Shown here: in pieces, positions 58,951 to 64,000 of the stretch
Position numbering within the stretch: the stretch's first letter is position 1
How the letters are laid out: every line of letters starts with the position of its first letter
Origin: an uncultured Planctomycetota bacterium
GTDB lineage: Bacteria; Planctomycetota; Planctomycetia; Pirellulales; Thermoguttaceae
Direction of reading: 5' to 3'
DNA: 64,000 nt
Assembly: GCA_902796885.1 (NCBI GenBank)
Contig: CADBQY010000044.1
Coordinates: forward strand, 1 to 64,000
The notes under the pieces: generated by a model
Seen by the model: only the letters and a program-made list of their open reading frames with translations
Told to the model about the DNA's origin: nothing
Databases searched by the model: none
Program-made: the position numbers and the translations under genes

Positions 58951-59859
58951 TTATTCCCCGCTGTTGCGCCGGAATCGTTCGTAGCCGAGCCGTTGGGCGG
59001 GCGTCCCTTTGAAGAGGGTTTTAAACTCCTCCTCGGTCAGATCGAGGGGGACTTCCGGACGCGGGGGGAGTTCCGGGTTCCGCGGACAGACGCGGCGGCA
59101 GAGGTCGCAGCCGAACGGAAAACGCCTGAGGAGTGGTACGATCTTTTCGGGAATCTCGTCGCCGCGGTATTCGATCCCCCAATAGTTGACGCATTGCGTG
59201 GCGTTCAGCGTCCGGTTCGAATTGAGCGCGCCGGTCGGACACGCTTTGCGGCATCGGTCACACTCGGCGCACGGATCTTCCGGTTCGGGGATGGCGGGAA
59301 TTTCGGTAAACGCCTCAAACGGAACGGTCGTCAGAAGAAAACCCAGAAAAAAGTCCGTGCCGAGCCAAGGATGGAGCAGCATGCTGTTTTTGGCGATTCG
59401 GCCCAGCCCGCTGCGCGCGGCCCATTCCTTCTCGAGGAGCGGGGCGGTATCGACCGCGACGCGGAACTTTTCGTCGGGGAAGAGCGGGGCGATCGTCCGG
59501 GCCACACCGCGGAGCCGGTCGCGCAGAATTGTGTGATAGTCGGTACAGACCGCGTACGAGTTGACCCCGGTATGAGGACGGGATTCGTCGCGGGGCAAAG
59601 GGCGCTCTTCGGTCTTTTGAATCCGCCGGAGCGAAAGGGCGGCGGCAAAAAGGGTTTGTACGCCCGGGAGAACCGAATTGGGGTGTCGCCGCGCGTCGCG
59701 GAGTTTTGCGAGCCATTCCATCTCTCCCGCCTGGCCCGAGTCGAGCCAATTCGAGAAGATGTTCCACGTCGCCGACTCCGACGCCCGGACGATCCCCAGG
59801 TCGTCGAGCCCGAGCCGGAGCGCTTCTTTGCGAATAGAGACGAAACTGATTGTGTTCAT
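58951..59859 (-). CDS. queG: Epoxyqueuosine reductase QueG
   Basis: A 302-aa cobalamin-dependent iron-sulfur enzyme that performs the last step of queuosine synthesis in tRNA. YAVCTDYHTILRDRL and VDTAPLLEKEWAARSGLGRIAKN are typical of the N-terminal part. Two 4Fe-4S motifs follow, ECDRCRKACPTGAL and CDLCRRVCPRN, with CVNYWGIEYRG between them. The end FKGTPAQRLGYERFRRN matches the family (FRGSxIKRxGxxGLxRN). It is shorter than E. coli QueG because the C-terminal HEAT-like part is missing, as in many species. No other queuosine gene is in the window. Confidence 0.92.
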   Translation of the reverse strand: MNTISFVSIRKEALRLGLDDLGIVRASESATWNIFSNWLDSGQAGEMEWLAKLRDARRHPNSVLPGVQTLFAAALSLRRIQKTEERPLPRDESRPHTGVNSYAVCTDYHTILRDRLRGVARTIAPLFPDEKFRVAVDTAPLLEKEWAARSGLGRIAKNSMLLHPWLGTDFFLGFLLTTVPFEAFTEIPAIPEPEDPCAECDRCRKACPTGALNSNRTLNATQCVNYWGIEYRGDEIPEKIVPLLRRFPFGCDLCRRVCPRNPELPPRPEVPLDLTEEEFKTLFKGTPAQRLGYERFRRNSGE

Positions 59860-59868
59860 TCGCTATCG

Positions 59869-60108
59869 TTACGGATAGTCCGTTCCTCCCGCGCTGAACG
59901 GATTACATCGAAGAATCCTCCAGACTCCTTTGAGCGTTCCAAGGAGCGGCCCGTATTTTTTAACCGCCAGGATGAAATATTCGCTGCAGGTCGGCGTATA
60001 TCTGCATTTCGGACCGAGAAGCGGGCTGATCGCCGCTTGATAGAAGCGGATCGGCCAAATCAGAGCCGCGGCGAAGAAATCGGAAAGAAAACGAAGAAGG
60101 CGGGACAT
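59869..60108 (-). CDS. yidD: Membrane protein insertion efficiency factor YidD
   Basis: A 79-aa protein with an amphipathic N-terminal helix and the invariant core [24 protein letters not shown] followed by AVKKYG and [13 protein letters not shown] (quoted in parts). It assists YidC-dependent insertion of inner-membrane proteins. The ATG at 60108 lies one base after the rnpA stop, giving the conserved rnpA-yidD order. yidC is not next in line; queG follows instead. Confidence 0.93.
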   Translation of the reverse strand: MSRLLRFLSDFFAAALIWPIRFYQAAISPLLGPKCRYTPTCSEYFILAVKKYGPLLGTLKGVWRILRCNPFSAGGTDYP

Positions 60109-60109
60109 C

Positions 60110-60520
60110 TTAGGAGGGGCTCTGTTCGGAAGAAGGTTCGTTTCGATCGGCGGCGTCCCTTGCGAACCGCCGCGCGGCGATTTCCGCCAAACGAAGGAGT
60201 GACGAGCGGATCGCCGAGTAGGCGGGGACCTCTCCGAGCCGGTTCGGCAGGACAACCAGATCGACCGAATCGGGGAGAGAAAGGCGGTTGCGCCGAAACG
60301 CCTCGCGCACGCGCCGTTTCCAGAGGTTCCGGATATGCGCCTTGCCGACTTTGCGCGAGACCGAAAGGCCCAGGCGGGGAAATCCGAACGCGTTGGCGCG
60401 GAAACAGACCGTCATCACGCCGTCCCGGGCGCGGCATCGCGCGGCGTATACCGCGCGGAATTCGCGCCCGCGGCGAATGTGATACTTCTTCCCGAATTTT
60501 TCGTTAACCGGCCGGTTCAC
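60110..60520 (-). CDS. rnpA: Ribonuclease P protein component
   Basis: A 136-aa basic protein that binds the RNase P RNA and aids 5' maturation of pre-t[49 protein letters not shown] (here read as [14 protein letters not shown] and [15 protein letters not shown]) contains the conserved RNR-type basic motif. The C-terminus is an acidic, probably disordered tail. rpmH, which usually precedes rnpA, is not upstream; the thioredoxin-like gene ends 13 bp before the rnpA start. Confidence 0.94.
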   Translation of the reverse strand: MNRPVNEKFGKKYHIRRGREFRAVYAARCRARDGVMTVCFRANAFGFPRLGLSVSRKVGKAHIRNLWKRRVREAFRRNRLSLPDSVDLVVLPNRLGEVPAYSAIRSSLLRLAEIAARRFARDAADRNEPSSEQSPS

Positions 60521-60533
60521 GCTCTTCGAAAAA

Positions 60534-61133
60534 CTATTTCGCGTTCTTAATCGTCGCGTCGATCTTGTCCATCAAGTCGATCGGTTCGCACCCGACCACT
60601 TTATCGACCGGGTTGCCGTCGAGATAGATCCGCACGTCGGGAATACTCGGAATATCGAGCTCTTCGACGAGTTCCCTATGCTGGTCGATATCGACCGAGA
60701 AGAACGAGACGCCGTCCGATTTATACGATTCGGCCATCCGTTCCAGGTAGGGGCCGAGCTTTCGGCACGGTCCGCACCAGGTCGCGTTAAAATCGATCAC
60801 GACGATCTTTGCCGACTGGACGACCTTGTCGAACGACGTTCCCGGGGCGACCACCTTGATCTGACCGTCCGCTCCCGGGAGTTCGACGTCGTCGCCGACC
60901 GTTTCGGCCGGAACCGCGTCGTCGGTGTTTTCTTCTTCGGAACGGGCGTTTTTCATGTCCTCTTTATACGCCTCGACGGCGGTCGGCGTATCGCACGAGC
61001 CGCCCAGCGAAGCGGCTTCGCCGTCCGCTTCGCGCGGCTGGCTCTTCGTGCAGCCGATCCACAGAGGGAGCGCGGCCGCCAGGACGAAACAGAGAACTCC
61101 GGTCAGATAACAAACGTGATGTTTTTTGCTCAT
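60534..61133 (-). CDS. Lipoprotein-type thioredoxin-like protein
   Basis: A 199-aa protein. The ATG at 61133 is preceded by AGGGAGGAAAGA, a strong ribosome-binding site that rules out the longer frame. An N-terminal hydrophobic region ends in LWIGC, a lipobox-like sequence, so it is probably tethered to the membrane. Residues about 55-85 are an acidic linker. The thioredoxin fold follows, with FNATWCGPCRKL (the WCGPC redox site) and the cis-Pro loop IPSIPDVRIYLDG. It likely reduces or exchanges disulfides in the periplasm. It sits upstream of rnpA on the same strand. Confidence 0.9.
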   Translation of the reverse strand: MSKKHHVCYLTGVLCFVLAAALPLWIGCTKSQPREADGEAASLGGSCDTPTAVEAYKEDMKNARSEEENTDDAVPAETVGDDVELPGADGQIKVVAPGTSFDKVVQSAKIVVIDFNATWCGPCRKLGPYLERMAESYKSDGVSFFSVDIDQHRELVEELDIPSIPDVRIYLDGNPVDKVVGCEPIDLMDKIDATIKNAK

Positions 61134-61204
61134 TCTTTCCTCCCTCTCGAAGGTTGGTGAAATACAGGTCGAATTTTCACTCACAGGTCTGCCGCCGAGC
61201 GGGG

Positions 61205-61256
61205 GCTCCCGGCCTTTGGCGGTCACACATACTTACGGGACCGCACGGCCGGGAGT
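61205..61256. promoter_or_regulatory. Nested hairpin upstream of the thioredoxin-like gene
   Basis: CTCCCGGCC (61206-61214) pairs with GGCCGGGAG (61247-61255), and inside it GCGGTC (61219-61224) pairs with GACCGC (61239-61244), with a 14-base loop. The element lies 28 bases beyond the phosphoglycerate mutase stop and about 70 bases before the thioredoxin-like start, all on the minus strand. No T-tract follows, so it is either a leader structure or a processing/stability element. Confidence 0.55.
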
Positions 61257-61283
61257 CAAAAACCGTTCGCCGCGGCTTGCGGC

Positions 61284-62486
61284 TTATGCGCCGTATTTTT
61301 CGAGTCGTCCGGCGTGAGCCATCGCCAGCGACATCAGGTAGATCGCCTGGAAATGCCCCAAACCGCCGCGGCTGGCTTCCGTTTCGTTATAGGCGGTGCA
61401 GGCGTCCGTCCGAGCCAGATCCGAAACGATCATCGTCGGAACCGGATGGAACGAATGGGACGCCATCTTGGCGGGGGTGCTGTGGTCGCCGGTCACCACG
61501 AGCGCCGCCGGATTCAGCGCGGCGATTTCGGGCACGACGGAGTCGAGTTCTTCGATCATTTTGACCTTTGCGTCGAAATCGCCGTCTTCGCCGCGGCTGT
61601 CCGTGTACTTGAAGTGGACGAAGAAGAAATCGTATTTCTCCCAATTCTCTTTAAGAACTTCGATTTCCTCTTTCAGCGACTGCGGCTTACCGACCAATTC
61701 CATCCCGACCAGGCTCGCGAGGCCCTTGTACATCGGATAGACGGCGATCGCCGCGGCGTTCAGCCCGTAGAGATCCTTATAGGACGGCAGATTCGGTTTT
61801 GTGGCAAACCCTCGCATTGTCAGGCAGTTCGCTTTCGGCTGACCGGCAAGAATCCGTTTCGCCTGGTTAAAGAACTCCTTCGCGACTTCGGCGGTCTTTT
61901 GGCTGGCCTCGTCTTTGGCGACCGGATCGAGCGGAGCCAGTCCGGTCTTTTGCGGATCGGTGTCCGCGACGTTTCCGCCGAGCCCTTTCCCGCGGAAGAC
62001 GACCACAAAACGGTGTTCTTTGACCGGCTCAACAAAGACCTCAACGCCCGGAATACTGACCGCGCGGAGGAGTTTGACAACCTCGGCGCTCTCTTCGGTC
62101 GGGATACGTCCGGCGCGGCGGTCGGTGATCAGGCCCGCCTCGTCGATGGTGCAGAAATTACATCGGATACAGACGTCGTCCGGGCCGACCGGGAACGCGA
62201 TGCCGGAGGCTTCGAGCACTCCGCGTCCGATCGGATATTCGAGCGGGTCATACCCGAACAATCCCAGATGCCCCGGACCGCTTCCGGGCGTAATCCCCGG
62301 AAGGATCGGGGTCGACATCCCCAAAACGCCGCGCGCGGCCAACGCGTCAAGATTCGGCGTGTTCGCCGTTTCGAGTTCCGTCTTTCCTCCCGGAGTCATG
62401 GGGAGACCGCCGATTCCGTCGGAAACGAGCATAACGATCTTGCCGCCGTCAGTTTTGAGACTCTGAATCAGTTCGTGGTACGTCAT
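61284..62486 (-). CDS. apgM: 2,3-bisphosphoglycerate-independent phosphoglycerate mutase, archaeal type
   Basis: A 400-aa alkaline-phosphatase-superfamily enzyme interconverting 3- and 2-phosphoglycerate. MLVSDGIGGLP near residue 20 holds the first metal ligand. TELETANTPNLDALAARG, GITPGSGPGHLGLFGYDP (with the conserved Ser region) and GRGVLEASG are the ApgM pattern rather than the longer GpmI one. VVTGDHSTPAKMASHSFHPVP supplies the later Asp/His metal ligands. The frame and length are complete. It is the second-last gene of the window; no other glycolytic gene is adjacent. Confidence 0.93.
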   Translation of the reverse strand: MTYHELIQSLKTDGGKIVMLVSDGIGGLPMTPGGKTELETANTPNLDALAARGVLGMSTPILPGITPGSGPGHLGLFGYDPLEYPIGRGVLEASGIAFPVGPDDVCIRCNFCTIDEAGLITDRRAGRIPTEESAEVVKLLRAVSIPGVEVFVEPVKEHRFVVVFRGKGLGGNVADTDPQKTGLAPLDPVAKDEASQKTAEVAKEFFNQAKRILAGQPKANCLTMRGFATKPNLPSYKDLYGLNAAAIAVYPMYKGLASLVGMELVGKPQSLKEEIEVLKENWEKYDFFFVHFKYTDSRGEDGDFDAKVKMIEELDSVVPEIAALNPAALVVTGDHSTPAKMASHSFHPVPTMIVSDLARTDACTAYNETEASRGGLGHFQAIYLMSLAMAHAGRLEKYGA

Positions 62487-62622
62487 AAATTTTGCCTTTC
62501 TATCGTTTTCCAGAGATCCGGCTCTTCCGTTTCGGGGATTCGCGCCGAACAGCGCGTCGAAAAGGAGAGCCGAATCGTACAGTCCGAATATCGTTCGACC
62601 GCCGGGCGGGGCGGTATATCCG

Positions 62623-63966
62623 TCAACGTTTAACTGTCTTGGCCATCGCGTAGATCATCCAGTAGATCAAGGCGGCCCCGAAGAGGAAGACCAGCAGAAA
62701 GACCAATAGCGGACTCAGCTGCATCTGAACCGGAATCGCGCGGACGTCAAGGTAGTTTTTGATCTGTTCGTTCTGGATGATCTGTCGGGTGATCGCGAAG
62801 AAGGTGAGGGTCACCGCCTCGCAGAGGCCGACCAGAACGACGAGGAGTTTTCCCTGAATCTTCCCGAAGTTCCCCAGGATCACCAGGATGGCGAAGAGGG
62901 CGGTTGCGGCGAAGGTGATCGGCGGGATCCAGACCGGCACGATCCGTTCCGGCTCTCCTGTCGTCGGATCGATCGGCGCGGCCGGGGCCGTCGTCATGGA
63001 AGCTTCGTGAACGCTGGTCACCGACTCCGGCCCGTCGAGAACCTTGTAGTAGTAGAACCAGAGGGAGCCGAGCGAAACGCAGACCCCGAACCAAACCAAA
63101 ACCGAGGCGAACCGGAGCGCCCAGCGCTGATACGCGTCCCCCTCTTCGCCTTCCGAATCGCCGTAACCGTATTCGAGCGCTTCGAGCTCTTCCTCTTCGG
63201 AGAGTTTTCCGGCGTCGCGGAGTCTGCGGAGTTCTTTTTTACGGGATTTCGGAAGATAAGGGTTTTGCATAAAGTCCGAAATCTCGGGACGCGTCCGGGC
63301 CGCACCCCCTTTCTTTTCGACGAAGAGGAAATGCGAATCGAAGAGGAGCCAGAACGTCACGGTCAGAAGCGCCAAACCGCAGATCGAGACGAACCGCAGA
63401 TAGACGACCGGATCTCCCCAGTTCGAGCCGAGACCGGTCGCCGCGCCGCCGATCGACTTTGCGCGCCACAATTCGGCCCACGACTCGGGGCTGGCCATCA
63501 AGGTCCAGGCGCTGGCAAAGATCAGTCCTGCCGCGACGATTAGGAGCGAGGCGCCGCATCCCGAAAGGGCGGGGAGCCATTTCCTTCCGGCGTCGACCAG
63601 CGCGCCGGTCAGATAGAGAAGGTAATACGCCGGCAGAACGAGCGCCAGGATTCCGAGCCAATGCCACGCCATCAGGATGGTAGAGGGATAGAAGACCTTG
63701 TAGTAAGCGGTCTGAATAAAGAGGAGGGGGACGATTCCCAGGTTAATTCCCATCGCCATGATGACCGGCATCTGTTTGAGAAGGCGGCGCGCGAAGATCT
63801 GTCCGTTCACTCCCCCGATCAGCAGGAGAATGATCGCGATCGGCAGTCCCGCCAGCCAGAGGTGCATCGGAATCGAATGGAGAATAAATCCGAGCACCTT
63901 AAACAGCTGGATAAACCAGTACGGGGCGGGGAGTCCGTTTAAGCTGTAAATATCGACCGGGGTCAT
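62623..63966 (-). CDS. Polytopic membrane protein with buried histidines, function unknown
   Basis: A 447-aa protein with about eight membrane helices, five before residue 225 and three after 275. Several His lie in or at helices: GFILHSIPMHLWLAG, LMAWHWLGIL, LLFDSHFLF. A charged cytoplasmic-type loop with two acidic stretches (SEEEELEALEYGYGD, then SEGEEGD) occupies about 225-275. Paired His in helices often ligate haem b in respiratory membrane proteins, so a redox role is possible but not shown; I do not recognise the family. The ATG at 63966 has AGGTAAAGGAAAACAG upstream. The next upstream gene is outside the window. Confidence 0.7.
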   Translation of the reverse strand: MTPVDIYSLNGLPAPYWFIQLFKVLGFILHSIPMHLWLAGLPIAIILLLIGGVNGQIFARRLLKQMPVIMAMGINLGIVPLLFIQTAYYKVFYPSTILMAWHWLGILALVLPAYYLLYLTGALVDAGRKWLPALSGCGASLLIVAAGLIFASAWTLMASPESWAELWRAKSIGGAATGLGSNWGDPVVYLRFVSICGLALLTVTFWLLFDSHFLFVEKKGGAARTRPEISDFMQNPYLPKSRKKELRRLRDAGKLSEEEELEALEYGYGDSEGEEGDAYQRWALRFASVLVWFGVCVSLGSLWFYYYKVLDGPESVTSVHEASMTTAPAAPIDPTTGEPERIVPVWIPPITFAATALFAILVILGNFGKIQGKLLVVLVGLCEAVTLTFFAITRQIIQNEQIKNYLDVRAIPVQMQLSPLLVFLLVFLFGAALIYWMIYAMAKTVKR

Positions 63967-64000
63967 TTCTGTTTTCCTTTACCTGCGGGGTTCTGCTTAG

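Noticed and set aside
57448-60507. Long plus-strand frames opposite the Hsp70, queG and rnpA genes
   Set aside because: They encode Arg/Val/Phe-rich sequence without domains, and the minus-strand genes are certain.

Overview
The window looks like chromosomal DNA of a member of the Planctomycetota. This is inferred from the gene set, not from a phylogeny: twin-arginine-exported Gfo/Idh/MocA oxidoreductases beside a DoxX-type membrane protein, a DUF1573 protein, an SHD1-like domain fused to a formylglycine-generating-enzyme fold, a membrane-anchored squalene-oxidase-repeat protein, a short SecA, a lidless Hsp70, and many secreted TPR proteins. Coding DNA is GC-rich with a G/C third-base bias, and the few long intergenic gaps are clearly AT-richer. 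There are no rRNA genes, phage genes, insertion sequences or CRISPR arrays. One tRNA (Thr, anticodon CGT) lies at the left edge.

Layout. 14-1216: tRNA-Thr and a lipid-kinase-family gene. 1375-2871: a membrane/leucine-rich-repeat gene followed by two decaying relatives. 3005-11402: a minus-strand block with two oxidoreductases, a DoxX protein and a large secreted STN/TPR/Gly-rich protein. 11921-22432: a VWA-like protein divergent from a six-gene plus-strand operon (pilT, two membrane-anchored PilB/GspE relatives with destroyed P-loops, two small membrane proteins, dinG). 22442-26184: dnaN and secA on the minus strand, separated by an AT-rich gap with DnaA-box-like sites and a long hairpin. 26226-35965: a lipoprotein, csrA, an FGE-fold protein, a secreted metalloprotease, a FecCD-type permease, uppS, a glycosyltransferase, fumC and a KAS III-like enzyme. 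35984-45188: a secreted transglutaminase-like TPR protein, the DUF1573 protein, a NagB-like/PIG-L pair, a CDF transporter, an rRNA pseudouridine synthase, a glycosyltransferase-like gene and a third Gfo/Idh/MocA enzyme. 45471-51798: a TPR protein, a zinc-binding lipoprotein, a broken lipoprotein/cytochrome c gene, citrate synthase and the squalene-repeat protein. 51904-57108: apbE, then phoH-pgpH-ybeY. 57169-63966: short Hsp70, queG, rnpA-yidD, a thioredoxin lipoprotein, an archaeal-type phosphoglycerate mutase, and a polytopic histidine-containing membrane protein.

The most unusual locus is the pilT operon (13402-20339). An apparently intact PilT motor is followed, with almost no gaps, by two larger membrane proteins. 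Both keep the PilB/GspE C-terminal architecture and zinc cysteines, but both have G-Q-G-L-R-T where the P-loop lysine should be, and neither keeps the His box. No pilin, prepilin peptidase, PilC or secretin is in the window. The other notable points are two coding-strand poly-T tracts (T9 and T10) at which open frames break, and the candidate replication-origin region between dnaN and secA.

Several transcription signals can be read directly. Promoters resembling the sigma-70 consensus with 16-17 bp spacers precede pilT, the NagB-like gene, the TPR/zinc-lipoprotein pair, apbE and phoH. Hairpin-plus-U-tract terminators follow the first oxidoreductase block, dnaN, csrA and ybeY; the last can serve both converging genes. 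All functional names rest on motifs seen in the translated sequence; no database search was possible.
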